Shown here: piece by piece, positions 54,564 through 63,792 of the stretch
How positions within the stretch are numbered: position 1 is the first letter of the stretch
Layout: each line of letters begins with the position of its first letter
Source: an uncultured Methanobrevibacter sp.
GTDB lineage: Archaea; Methanobacteriota; Methanobacteria; Methanobacteriales; Methanobacteriaceae
Direction: 5' to 3'
Assembly (NCBI RefSeq): GCF_902784195.1
Contig: NZ_CACZTX010000005.1
Location: 1 to 64,000, forward strand
DNA: 64,000 bases
Program-made: the position numbers and the translations under genes
The notes under the pieces: generated by a model
What the model was told of the DNA's origin: nothing
Seen by the model: the letters and a program-made list of their open reading frames with translations, nothing else
Databases searched by the model: none

Positions 54564-55814
54564 TTAAATTAAAATATCATTTTCCATAACAACTTCTCCA
54601 TTGACTATTGTCATAGTTGCTTTACCTTTATATGAAAGCCCATCAAATGGAGAATACTCTGCTTTTGTATAGAAAGTATCTATATCGAAGATTCCTTCTT
54701 TATTCAAGTCAATTACCACTAAATCAGCATCATATCCTTCTTTAATAAAACCTTTATTTTCAAGATTGAACCTTTTAGCAGCATTTTGTGAAAATATCTT
54801 TGGAATTAAACTTAAATCTAGTTTTGATCTATTGACTTCAGTTAATAATAATGATAAGACCGTTTCCAAAGATGGAATTCCTGGACTTGAATCCCAAACT
54901 CCTTTGGTTTTCTCTTCCAAACTGTGTGGGGCATGATCTGTACCTATCATTGAATGTTCATTTAGATCATTTATTGTGACATTTTTACCTTTTTCCCTTA
55001 AAGGAGGATTGGTTTTTATAAGTGTTCCAAATTCATTGAATGCTGTATTATCATACAATAAATGATGAGGAGTGAATTCATAACTGACATTATTGGAAAT
55101 GGCCAGATTCATTGCATTTTTAGTGCTTAAATGACAAATATGCAAATCCACCCCATATTTTTTAGAAAGTTCAATAGCTTGAGCTACAGATGCATCTTCA
55201 GATTCCGCTGGTCTGCCGTAACTATATGCAATAGCTTCACTCTCTTCAGATAGCTTTTTAGTGGATTCCAATACAATATCCCTTTTTTCAGCATGAACTG
55301 TTACAATTGGCTTTTTAATCGCATTTTCTCCTAATTTAGAAATATCTTCAAATATTTTATCTAAATTATCATCAGTTTCCAAATCCATAAAGACTTTAAA
55401 GGACATCGGATTCAATTCAAGAATTTTTTCCATTTCATCAAGTGAGGAATACCCTGCATGAAGCCCAAAATTAACTATAGACTTAGATTCTGCAATCTTC
55501 TGCTTTTCCTTAAAAGCTTTATAAGTATTGGTTTTTGGAACAGTGTTCGGCATATCCATAACAAATGTAAATCCACCATGAGCAGCAGCTATGGATCCTG
55601 TTTTGAAATCTTCCTTATATGTCAATCCAGGGTCCCTAAAATGGACATGAGGATCAATAAGCCCAGGTAATACTAACTGTCCATTAAGGTCAATTTCCTT
55701 ATCACCTTCAATTGAAGATTTTGATATTTTAGCTATTTTGCCATCCTCAATCGCTAAAGACATACAATCAGAATAATCCAATAATTTAAGATTTTTTAAA
55801 ACTAAATCAAACAT
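54564..55814 (-). CDS. pyrC: dihydroorotase
   Basis: 416-residue amidohydrolase of pyrimidine synthesis, cyclising carbamoyl-aspartate. Zinc motif DPHVHFRDPGLTYKEDF (~53-69), MDMPNTVPKTNT, VTVHAEKRD (metal His), DLHICHLSTKNAM (metal His), TNPPLR and the catalytic Asp in IGTDHAPHSLEEK (~300). The length fits archaeal type I dihydroorotases. GTGATTTT precedes the ATG. Single gene. Confidence 0.95.
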   Translation of the reverse strand: MFDLVLKNLKLLDYSDCMSLAIEDGKIAKISKSSIEGDKEIDLNGQLVLPGLIDPHVHFRDPGLTYKEDFKTGSIAAAHGGFTFVMDMPNTVPKTNTYKAFKEKQKIAESKSIVNFGLHAGYSSLDEMEKILELNPMSFKVFMDLETDDNLDKIFEDISKLGENAIKKPIVTVHAEKRDIVLESTKKLSEESEAIAYSYGRPAESEDASVAQAIELSKKYGVDLHICHLSTKNAMNLAISNNVSYEFTPHHLLYDNTAFNEFGTLIKTNPPLREKGKNVTINDLNEHSMIGTDHAPHSLEEKTKGVWDSSPGIPSLETVLSLLLTEVNRSKLDLSLIPKIFSQNAAKRFNLENKGFIKEGYDADLVVIDLNKEGIFDIDTFYTKAEYSPFDGLSYKGKATMTIVNGEVVMENDILI

Positions 55815-56041
55815 AAAATCACGAATATTTTTAAATAATTTTAATTTAAAACAATTTTCTGTAATGATAAAAATTTTAAATTAAACCAATTATATTGTTT
55901 AACTAATTTTTAATAAATTTTCTAATTAATTAATTTAATAAGTTTTCTATTAATTTTTTAATTAATATCTAATTAATTTAATATTTAATTTAATATTTAA
56001 TAAATTTGATTAAAATGAATGAAAAATTTTAGTTAAAAAAA
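55815..56041. other. intergenic between pyrC and the mvh terminators
   Basis: A/T-only sequence with repeated TTAATTTAATATTTAAT. It is the promoter region of pyrC and the end of mvh transcripts. No gene. Confidence 0.4.
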
Positions 56042-56060
56042 AAGATTCATGGGAAATCTT
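56033..56060 (-). terminator. second mvh terminator
   Basis: AAGATT-catggga-AATCTT (56042-56060) is followed on the minus strand by T9. It backs up the stronger hairpin at 56089-56117. Confidence 0.6.
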
Positions 56061-56081
56061 GTAATCTAGTAAAAAAAGTAA

Positions 56082-56117
56082 ATAAAAAAAGGCACTTAAC
56101 CCCATGTTAAGTGCCTT
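56082..56117 (-). terminator. main hairpin terminator of the mvh operon
   Basis: AAGGCACTTAAC-cccat-GTTAAGTGCCTT is a perfect 12-bp stem with a 5-base loop, followed on the minus strand by T7. A 14-bp palindrome CCTAAATATTTAGG (56121-56134) lies between it and mvhB. The set resembles a bacterial intrinsic terminator. Confidence 0.85.
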
Positions 56118-56163
56118 ATACCTAAATATTTAGGTTTAATTTTGTTTTGTGTTTGTAACTTAT

Positions 56164-57396
56164 CTATTTTAAGTTGAGAGCTTCTGGAGTACACTTTTCG
56201 AGACATTGTTCACAGAGAGTACAGAATCCAGCAATAGGTAAGTTAACTTTGTATGCTTTGTGTAACATATCATATGGACATGCGTCAATACATTCTCCAC
56301 ATTCGTCACATTTAGATGGGTTGAAGATAATTCTATCTCTAGATACTACTTCGCCATCAATTTCTTTGTCAACATAGTCTAAGATTAATGCGTCGTTAGG
56401 ACATACGTTAGCACATGCACCACATCTTACACACATGGTGAAAGATTGTTCGCCCATATCTTTCTGACGGGAAGGTACTTCCATTCCTCTTTTGGTAACT
56501 ACTTTTATAGCTTCAGTAGGACATTTTAAAGCACAACCACCGTCAAAGAGACATTTTTCTTCGTCCCAACAGATACCTTCAGAAGCACTGAATTTAGATG
56601 CTCCATATTCAACATCTAAGTCAATTGCATCTACAGGACATACATTTACACAAAGACCACATGCAGCACACATTTCTGGAAGATCTACAGTCAAGTCAGA
56701 TTTAGGAGTGATGAAACTTCCAGGACAAATGTCAACACAGGAATTACAACCAATACAGCTTTCAGCGTCTAAAGTGAATGATTTCATGTTTTTAGTACGT
56801 TTAGCAGGGTTTGCATTTTCTGCGATGAAAATTGCGTTCCATGGACAGGATTGTGAACATACACCACATTGGATACATTTTTCTTCATCTACTTCGATAG
56901 GTTCTCCGTAAGCAGATAAGGTGATTGCATCAACAGGACATTCAGCTACACATACGCCACATCCTTTACAATCATCAATGTATACAGGTCCTTCTGGTTC
57001 AATTACTCTAGTTGCAGGTTCTTTTACTCCAGGAACTCCGATAACGTCTACAGGACAAATGTCAACACATTTTTGACACATTACACAGAATCCTTTGAGT
57101 AGTTGAGAATCTTCTGCATCTAATTTAAGAGTTTTGGAAGGACATGCGTCTACACAATCTCCACATTCATCACATTTGGTTTTGTTAAAGATTAATCTAA
57201 CTTGAGTGTTTCCTTCTTCATCAATAGCTATGTCTTCTACTTGTAAAGCACCATTGGTACATGCATCAGCACATGCAGGTGCTCCTCCACAAGTATCACA
57301 GTAAACGATATGATCGCCTACTTCAATAGCTGCTGTAGGACAAACGCCTTCACATGCTCCACATTTAATACAGCTATTTTCGTTGAATACTATCAT
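56164..57396 (-). CDS. mvhB: polyferredoxin MvhB
   Basis: 410 residues made of six ferredoxin-like repeats. I count twelve Cys clusters of CxxCxxCxxxCP type or variants; clusters 2 (CDTCGGAPACADAC) and 9 (CWDEEKCLFDGGCALKC) have longer spacing. It is encoded with the Mvh hydrogenase in Methanobacteriales and can store or pass electrons, although it is not part of the core Mvh-Hdr complex. GGAGTGTTAAA precedes the ATG, 15 bp after mvhA. Last gene of the operon, followed by two hairpin terminators. Confidence 0.97.
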   Translation of the reverse strand: MIVFNENSCIKCGACEGVCPTAAIEVGDHIVYCDTCGGAPACADACTNGALQVEDIAIDEEGNTQVRLIFNKTKCDECGDCVDACPSKTLKLDAEDSQLLKGFCVMCQKCVDICPVDVIGVPGVKEPATRVIEPEGPVYIDDCKGCGVCVAECPVDAITLSAYGEPIEVDEEKCIQCGVCSQSCPWNAIFIAENANPAKRTKNMKSFTLDAESCIGCNSCVDICPGSFITPKSDLTVDLPEMCAACGLCVNVCPVDAIDLDVEYGASKFSASEGICWDEEKCLFDGGCALKCPTEAIKVVTKRGMEVPSRQKDMGEQSFTMCVRCGACANVCPNDALILDYVDKEIDGEVVSRDRIIFNPSKCDECGECIDACPYDMLHKAYKVNLPIAGFCTLCEQCLEKCTPEALNLK

Positions 57397-57411
57397 TTTA
57401 ACACTCCAAAG

Positions 57412-58839
57412 TTAGATTTTTTTAATCATATTTCCTTCACTGTCATATACTTCTACAGTAGCTAATCTCATTTGGCTATCCATAGTGTGGGTAGCACAAG
57501 ATAAACATGGGTCGTGAGCTCTGATAACCATTTCCATTAAGTTGAAAATTTTGTCATCTACTTCTACACCAGGTTTGATGTAATCTTTAGCTACTTGTTG
57601 AATACCCATTTCCATTGCAGGGTTGTTTTGGATAGTTGCTACAATGATGTTTGCTTGGGTGATTAAACCATCGTCATCAGTTGTGTAGTGGTGGATTAAA
57701 GTACCACGAGCAGCTTCTACAATACCTGCACCTTCACCAGCAGTTCTTTCTAATGCTTCTGGGAATTTGTCACCAGATAAGTCACCTTCTAATGCATCTA
57801 CAGCCATTTCAGCAGCAGCTAATAATTCGATTAATCTTGCCCAGTGGAATAATAATGGGTATTGTGCGTAACCGAATTTGTCTCTGAAGTCTTCTAAAGC
57901 ACCTTGTGCTAAAGGAGCTGCATCAGGCATTTTGTCACAAACGTTAATACGGGATAATGGTGCTACTCTGTAAATACCTTCTGGGTATCCTAATTCCTTA
58001 ATGTAAGGGAATTTTAACCAGGAGTAAGGTTTTACGTGTTCAGCAACAATATCTTTGTATTCAAGGTTTCTGTATTCAGTGTAGATAGAGCCATCTTTGT
58101 CTTTTATTCTTACTTTACCGTTGTATACGTCCCAGTCACCATCTTCAGTTACGAGACCGCAGTGACGGGTGTCACCGAAGTAACCTAAGGTTTTGACTAA
58201 GTCAATTTTTTCTTCTAAGATAGGTACTGCTAATTCAATGGTTGCTTGTGCTAATTCTACGTTTTCTTTAGCTTTTGCTAATAAGTCAGCTTGAGTTTCT
58301 TCATCTAATTCAGTGGAAATACCACCAGGAGTAGAGGAAGTTGGGTGAATTGGACGACCACCAGTTGCAGATACGATATCTAAACCGTTTCTTCTGATTT
58401 TAATAGCTTGTAAAGCTACTTCAGGCATATCTTGGATAATTTGGAAAACGTTTCTAGTTTTTCTGGTTCCGTCAGGAATGACTAAATCAGGTGCTGCTAA
58501 GAAGTAGAAGTGGAGAGCGTGAGAGTGCATGTAAGATCCCCAGTTCATTAATTCTCTCATTTTGTAAGCAGCAGGTAAGATTTCGTCATCTTTAAATCCA
58601 TAGATTTGGTCAACAGCTTTAGCAGCTGCTAAGTGGTGTTGTACATCACAAATACCACAGATTCTAGGTACAATACGAGGTACTTCCTCAGCTGGACGTC
58701 CTTGTAAGAATTTTTCGAATCCTCTAAATTCCATAACATGTAATCTAGTGTCTTCTACATTTCCTGCTTCGTCAAGGTGTACAGTAATTTTTGCGTGACC
58801 TTCAATACGAGTTACAGGTTCCATAGTAAGTTTTACCAT
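57412..58839 (-). CDS. mvhA: F420-non-reducing [NiFe] hydrogenase large subunit MvhA
   Basis: 475 residues. The NiFe site is bound by [11 protein letters not shown] (~60-70) and the C-terminal DPCLSCATH; the last Cys is cysteine, not selenocysteine. The 24 residues after the His (TMDSQM...IKKI) should be cut off by a maturation protease after Ni insertion. It oxidises H2 for ferredoxin and heterodisulfide reduction. Its ATG starts one base after the mvhG stop, with the site GGAGG inside the end of mvhG, so the two subunits are translated together. Confidence 0.98.
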   Translation of the reverse strand: MVKLTMEPVTRIEGHAKITVHLDEAGNVEDTRLHVMEFRGFEKFLQGRPAEEVPRIVPRICGICDVQHHLAAAKAVDQIYGFKDDEILPAAYKMRELMNWGSYMHSHALHFYFLAAPDLVIPDGTRKTRNVFQIIQDMPEVALQAIKIRRNGLDIVSATGGRPIHPTSSTPGGISTELDEETQADLLAKAKENVELAQATIELAVPILEEKIDLVKTLGYFGDTRHCGLVTEDGDWDVYNGKVRIKDKDGSIYTEYRNLEYKDIVAEHVKPYSWLKFPYIKELGYPEGIYRVAPLSRINVCDKMPDAAPLAQGALEDFRDKFGYAQYPLLFHWARLIELLAAAEMAVDALEGDLSGDKFPEALERTAGEGAGIVEAARGTLIHHYTTDDDGLITQANIIVATIQNNPAMEMGIQQVAKDYIKPGVEVDDKIFNLMEMVIRAHDPCLSCATHTMDSQMRLATVEVYDSEGNMIKKI

Positions 58840-58840
58840 A

Positions 58841-59767
<927 letters not shown>

Positions 59768-59787
59768 AAATAATCCTCCATTTAAAT

Positions 59788-60213
59788 TTATCCTTCAGCA
59801 TCTAATTGTGCTTTTAATGGGGAAGGTCCTAAATCTTTAATTCTGTTTACCATCATTTTTACAGAACTAGCGAATTTTTCTCCTTCAGAAGCAGAAATCC
59901 AGTCGTGGTGGACTCTTTCTCTTCCGATTCCCATATCTTCGACTAATTTATAAACTAATCTCATTCTTCTGTCAAGTTTATAGTTACCTGCATCGTAGTG
60001 GCAGTCACCCATGTGGCATCCTGCTACGAATACACCATCAGCACCGTCTCTAAATGCTTTTAAAATAAACTGAGGGTCAATTCTTCCAGAACACATTACT
60101 CTAATAACACGAATGTTAGGTGGGTATTGCATTCTTGCAGTACCTGCAGTATCTGCTCCACCATAGGAACACCAGTTACAACAAAACATTACAATTTTTA
60201 CATCTTCAGACAT
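59788..60213 (-). CDS. mvhD: MvhD, electron-transfer subunit to heterodisulfide reductase
   Basis: 141 residues, first gene of mvhDGAB. MvhD holds a [2Fe-2S] cluster and docks the hydrogenase onto HdrA for flavin-based electron bifurcation. Cysteines occur in [17 protein letters not shown] (~8-24), [24 protein letters not shown], the typical family pattern. GAGGAGGATAAACTCT precedes the ATG. A long structured leader precedes it (see the hairpin entries). Confidence 0.97.
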   Translation of the reverse strand: MSEDVKIVMFCCNWCSYGGADTAGTARMQYPPNIRVIRVMCSGRIDPQFILKAFRDGADGVFVAGCHMGDCHYDAGNYKLDRRMRLVYKLVEDMGIGRERVHHDWISASEGEKFASSVKMMVNRIKDLGPSPLKAQLDAEG

Positions 60214-60292
60214 AGAGTTTATCCTCCTCTATTAAAATTTTAGTTTATAGTCCTAAAAAAAATTTAATTTTATCTAAGACTCATCCAACTAT

Positions 60293-60592
60293 TTCAATCC
60301 AATAAACATTGAACCATATTATCAAATCAAAACTAATACAATTCAATTCATTTAATATCGATTGAAAATATTAAACTTTATTAAAATTGAAATAATTGAG
60401 ATATTCAACCTAAATAGTTTTCACTATTTTTAATCTATAAAGATCCAAATCAAAAAATCTTAATAGATTACCTTCTTGAATCCAAATCAAAAAAATTCAA
60501 GAATTCCGTTTTAACTTTAAAAACCAAATCAAAATTTTTAAAGTTATAGATTTCAATCTAATTTCTTTTTTAAAAAAGTTTTTCAAATCTAT
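60293..60592 (-). promoter_or_regulatory. mvh leader: tandem stem-loops with a repeated loop motif
   Basis: Perfect inverted repeats lie head to tail. The plus-strand loop CCAAATCAAAA recurs in three of them: 60431-60470 (TAATCTAT + AAGAT arm), 60473-60503 (TTCTTGAAT arm) and 60512-60546 (TAACTTTAAAAA arm). A related loop TCAAATCAAAAC is at 60317-60338 and CCAATAAAC at 60293-60313. Other hairpins are 60351-60375, 60412-60429 and 60546-60592. The stems differ in sequence but pair fully. The mRNA-sense loop is UUUUGAUUUGG. Their place between the likely promoter and mvhD suggests an RNA control element for hydrogenase expression; no known class comes to mind. Confidence 0.75.
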
Positions 60593-60603
60593 ATTAAAGT
60601 ATG

Positions 60604-60668
60604 TTAAGGCATACCTTAATCTCAAATCATCGTACGCTAATGAGCTAGCTCAGCTTAACATTAATGTA
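60604..60668. promoter_or_regulatory. palindrome cluster near the mvh transcription start
   Basis: TTAAGG-cata-CCTTAA (60604-60619), the 12-bp palindrome TGAGCTAGCTCA (60641-60652) and flanking near-matching arms GTACGCTAATG / CATTAATGTAC (60632-60642 and 60658-60668) are unusually G/C-containing for this spacer. They lie just downstream of the proximal TATA-like element and could be repressor sites. Confidence 0.55.
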
Positions 60669-60672
60669 CTGA

Positions 60673-60738
60673 TTATATATTATATTAAAGATTAAATATA
60701 AAGGTTACTTGGAAAGCAAATACACAAGATTTATATAC
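60673..60738 (-). promoter_or_regulatory. TATA-like elements for the mvh operon
   Basis: GTATATAAA at 60730-60738 is the best TATA box, giving a start near 60708 and a leader of ~495 bases. A second A/T run (AATATAATATATAA, 60673-60686) would start near 60653, inside the palindromes. Not tested by data. Confidence 0.5.
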
Positions 60739-61192
60739 TATAATACTTTTTTTTAAAAAGATATTACATAGCCAAAAAATTTATTTTTATTTATACGAAA
60801 TATTATTGGAAAATAACCATTTTCACTAATAAAAATTAAGAAAAAACTAATCAATTTTACTTAAATTTAAAATGAGGAATTTAAATAAAAATAAATTAAG
60901 TTTTAAACCATTAAAACAATTTTTACAATTAAGAATAAAATTTTAAAAAATGGCTAAAAATTAAGGAATGCCTAAAATAAAGAATTTGAGGAAATTTAGA
61001 AAAATTGAAAATTTAAAAAAAATGTTATGAAAATTAAAAATCCGTGGAAAAATTTAAAAAAAATATTTAAAAAATTATTTAAAAAATTATTTAAAAAAAT
61101 TTATAAAAAATTATCGAAATGAATATTAAAAAATAGAAAAATAAAAATAGAAAAGTTAAGAGTGAATTACTCCCAACTAAAGAAAAGATTTT

Positions 61193-61219
61193 GTTCAAAC
61201 TTTTTCTAAAAGTTTGAAC
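61193..61219 (-). terminator. hairpin terminator overlapping the sufB stop
   Basis: GTTCAAACTTTT-tct-AAAAGTTTGAAC, a 12-bp perfect stem, begins with the last base of the TAG stop (61219-61221) and continues into AAAATCTTTTCTTTAG on the minus strand. Confidence 0.65.
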
Positions 61220-62466
61220 TACATTCCATCTAAACTCATGTCAATCATTCTTTGAGTTTCAGCAGCCAATTCATCAGGAAGTCCTGTGATGTCCATACTC
61301 AAGAAACCTCTGACAATCATGGAAGCCGCCTCCTCTTCAGTCAATCCTCTTGAAGTCAAGTAATAAATCTCTTCTTCATCGATTTGACCAACTGCTGCTT
61401 CGTGAGACATTTCAAGGTTTGCTGCATTTGCCTCAAGTTCTGGAACTGCATAAATAGATGAATTGTCATCCAATACCAATCCATGACATTCCAAGTGACC
61501 TTTTACATTAGGAACATTTCCAGATAAATGACCTCTTGAGAAGATTTTTGATTCATCATTTGCAACTGCACGGGAAATGATCTCAGCACTTGTATTAGGT
61601 GCATTCAAAAGAGCTCTTGAACCTACATCAATGATTGAATCCTTTACACCGCTTTGAATACTTTGGAATAATGCCCTTGCATTTTCACCATTACAATTGG
61701 TGGTAGGATATGATTGAATAGACCTTACAGGACTGGTTAGAATGTAATTGTTTATGTAAGTTGTATTCTTTTCCTGAACAATACCTGTTCTAGGACGTAC
61801 TTCAACCTGTTCCGCCCAGTTATGAACCATGGTAAAGGTTATTTTTGCACCTGGCTTAAGATACATTTCAGACACTCCTACGTGAAGTGCAGAAGATACG
61901 TCTTCGCCAGTTGCACAACCGGTAATTAAGTGAAGTTCTGAGTTTTCCTCAGCGATTATGATATTGTGTGCAGTTTGCATAACATCTTGATCTGCAATGA
62001 ACATACAAGCCTGTACTGGGAAAACCTCTTTGGTGCCAGGTAAAGACCTAATGAAGTATCCGCTACAGAATTCATCTTCAGCTTCACGAAGTGCAGTTTG
62101 AGCAGTGTATTTGTCTGCATCAGGCTTAACTGCTTTCCACATATAATCCTGTAACCATGAATATTTTTCCAAAGCCATTTGGGTATTCATAAGTTCAATG
62201 GAATCTGAGATTGAATGGGAAAATACATTAGATTGATCCATTTGCAAGAAAGAACCTGATCTTTCTTCTGATTCAGTGTCAACACCAACTTTAAGTAAAG
62301 TTCTTTTGGTTTTCTTGTCAACATCACTGATATCATCCAATACATCGAAAGCATTAACCTCTTCCTTAGAAAAGTTCTCGATGACAATATCAGTACCTAA
62401 AGCTGCTTTTTTATCCTTTGCCTTTTCAGCATCATGAGTTACATTCCGCACAACCAACACATCCAT
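61219..62466 (-). CDS. sufB: SufB/SufD family FeS-cluster assembly protein
   Basis: 415 residues with the SufBD beta-helix core, e.g. SELHLITGCATGEDVSSALHVGVSEMYLKPGAKITFTMVHNWAEQVEVRPRTG (mid-protein), then CHGLVLDDNSSIYAVPELEANAANLEMSHEAAVGQIDEEEIYYLTSRGL near the end, where EMSHEAAVG is the family hallmark. Archaea usually keep one SufB-like partner for SufC; together they build [4Fe-4S] clusters. AAGGATTTA precedes the ATG. The gene overlaps sufC by 35 bp. Strong need for FeS proteins here (Mvh, polyferredoxin). Confidence 0.96.
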   Translation of the reverse strand: MDVLVVRNVTHDAEKAKDKKAALGTDIVIENFSKEEVNAFDVLDDISDVDKKTKRTLLKVGVDTESEERSGSFLQMDQSNVFSHSISDSIELMNTQMALEKYSWLQDYMWKAVKPDADKYTAQTALREAEDEFCSGYFIRSLPGTKEVFPVQACMFIADQDVMQTAHNIIIAEENSELHLITGCATGEDVSSALHVGVSEMYLKPGAKITFTMVHNWAEQVEVRPRTGIVQEKNTTYINNYILTSPVRSIQSYPTTNCNGENARALFQSIQSGVKDSIIDVGSRALLNAPNTSAEIISRAVANDESKIFSRGHLSGNVPNVKGHLECHGLVLDDNSSIYAVPELEANAANLEMSHEAAVGQIDEEEIYYLTSRGLTEEEAASMIVRGFLSMDITGLPDELAAETQRMIDMSLDGM

Positions 62467-63190
62467 TAAATCCTTCTTTTCTAATGTCTTCTAAAATTTC
62501 ATCAGGGTCTCCAGAACAGGCAATCATACCATGCATCAATACATGTGCCTTATCCGCTTTAACAAAGTTTAAGATATAACCTAAGTGAGTGATAAGCAAG
62601 CCAGCCCTTTTTCTTTGGCCTGGTTTTTTATCTTTGTCAAGCAAAACGTTTAACTGTCCTGCAAGCAATTCCACATTTTCAATGTCTACACCAGAATCCG
62701 GTTCGTCAAACATGGTGAAAAGCGGTTCCTGTGCAAGCAATTGGAGAATTTCAGATCTTTTTACTTCCCCACCTGAAAATCCTCTATTTACATCTCTATC
62801 CAAGAATTCATCACTGAATTTGAGTTTTTCTGCAAGCTCTTTCATTCTTGGATTTAACTCTTCATCAGGGTCTTGCTTGGATTCAAGTTTCAATAAGTCC
62901 CTTACACTAACTCCACGAATAGCTGGAGGGTTTTGGAAACTTACTCCAAGACCTTTTTGAACTCTTTCAGTAGTGGTTAAATCAGTGATGTCCTCTCCAT
63001 TGAATATGATAGATCCTTCTACAACCTTATATTTTGGGAATCCCAAGATAGTTAAGAATAATGTACTTTTTCCCGCACCATTCGGACCTAAAAGCACATG
63101 GGTCTCCCCTTCTCTAATAGCAAGGTTTACGCCATTTAAAACACGTTTACCCTCTACTTCAACAACTAAATTCTTTACTTCAAGTAACAT
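62432..63190 (-). CDS. sufC: SufC FeS-cluster assembly ATPase
   Basis: 252-residue ABC ATPase without membrane domain. Walker A GPNGAGKST (~34-42), Q-loop FQNPPAIRGVSV, signature NRGFSGGEVKRSE (~137), Walker B PLFTMFDEPDSGVD (~155-168), H-loop LLITHLGYIL. DEPDSGVDI is typical of SufC. The C-terminus has CVGCAEC, an unusual Cys-rich end (FNGCVGCAECNS). AAGGATTTGATATA precedes the ATG. Overlaps sufB. Confidence 0.96.
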   Translation of the reverse strand: MLLEVKNLVVEVEGKRVLNGVNLAIREGETHVLLGPNGAGKSTLFLTILGFPKYKVVEGSIIFNGEDITDLTTTERVQKGLGVSFQNPPAIRGVSVRDLLKLESKQDPDEELNPRMKELAEKLKFSDEFLDRDVNRGFSGGEVKRSEILQLLAQEPLFTMFDEPDSGVDIENVELLAGQLNVLLDKDKKPGQRKRAGLLITHLGYILNFVKADKAHVLMHGMIACSGDPDEILEDIRKEGFNGCVGCAECNS

Positions 63191-63513
63191 TATATCAAAT
63201 CCTTATTGATTTAAATTACTAAGATTAATATCAATTAAATAAAAGCATTATTACGCTGCTATAACAATAGTTATAACGGCATTATATAACAACCTTATAT
63301 AACAATATTATATTTATTTTATCATATAAAAACATTACATTTTTAAGTTTAAATCTATGATAAATCTTATGAAAAAAAGTGATCTTTAAAAATAGTTAGA
63401 TGATAAAAATTAGAAAAAATAGACTAAATCAATGAAAAACAGTTAAACTAAGTGTTAATTTAAATTAAGTGTAATGAAAAAATAAAAAATAAAAAAAGTG
63501 AAAATTAGAAAAA
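63191..63513. other. intergenic between sufC and PRC-barrel gene
   Basis: A/T-rich. AAATC-cttatt-GATTT (63196-63211) would pair in the sufC leader and enclose part of its ribosome site. A run TATAACAAT-type repeat (about 63250-63315: TATAACAATAGTTATAAC..., ATTATATAACAA) gives TATA-like sites. No gene. Confidence 0.45.
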
Positions 63514-63792
63514 TTATTCAGTTACAATAATAAATTCTCCAACTTTTTCTATTTTGGTGAATGGGATTAATAATAAATCTCCTCTACGTTTTGCACCTTT
63601 TACATGAATATTACGTCCAGCTTCTACTTTTACTGCAATATCCACGATTTTACCAGTTTTTTCATTAATAATTAACTCATCAAGCACTCCTAAAATACGA
63701 GCATTATTAGTAGCTACTTGATAGCTTTTAATTTCACTCCATAATTTTTCTTCTCTTCTATGAGTATTAGGTTTAGCAACAGCATTTTCCAT
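63514..63792 (-). CDS. PRC-barrel domain protein
   Basis: 92 residues. After a polar N-terminus (~1-20), the PRC-barrel beta-fold is seen: SYQVATNNARILGVLDELIINEKTGKIVDIAVKVEAG (~24-60) and GDLLLIPFTKIEKVGEFIIVTE. PRC-barrel proteins in archaea are linked to RNA metabolism (RimM-like) and cell division (CdpB); this one could be either. GGTGAAAAT precedes the ATG. It stands alone upstream of the suf genes on the same strand. Confidence 0.85.
   Translation of the reverse strand: MENAVAKPNTHRREEKLWSEIKSYQVATNNARILGVLDELIINEKTGKIVDIAVKVEAGRNIHVKGAKRRGDLLLIPFTKIEKVGEFIIVTE

Larger units (their letters stand above)
60214..61218. other. 1005-bp region upstream of mvhD: structured leader, promoter, sufB terminator
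   Basis: No protein gene. From mvhD outward it holds hairpins between 60293 and 60592, palindromes at 60604-60668, TATA-like sites at 60673-60685 and 60730-60738, about 400 bp of A/T-only sequence, and the sufB terminator at 61193-61219. The individual parts have their own entries. Confidence 0.8.

Noticed and set aside
57412-57510. Selenocysteine in the hydrogenase large subunit
   Set aside because: The C-terminal motif is DPCLSCATH with ordinary Cys codons and no in-frame TGA.
60431-60546. Repeats upstream of mvhD as a CRISPR or DNA iteron array
   Set aside because: The common unit is only 11-13 bases, spacing is not constant, and each copy sits in the loop of its own perfect stem, which points to RNA structure instead.
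60214-61218. Replication origin
   Set aside because: The long A/T-rich spacer has no cdc6/orc gene nearby and no ORB-like G/C-rich repeats.
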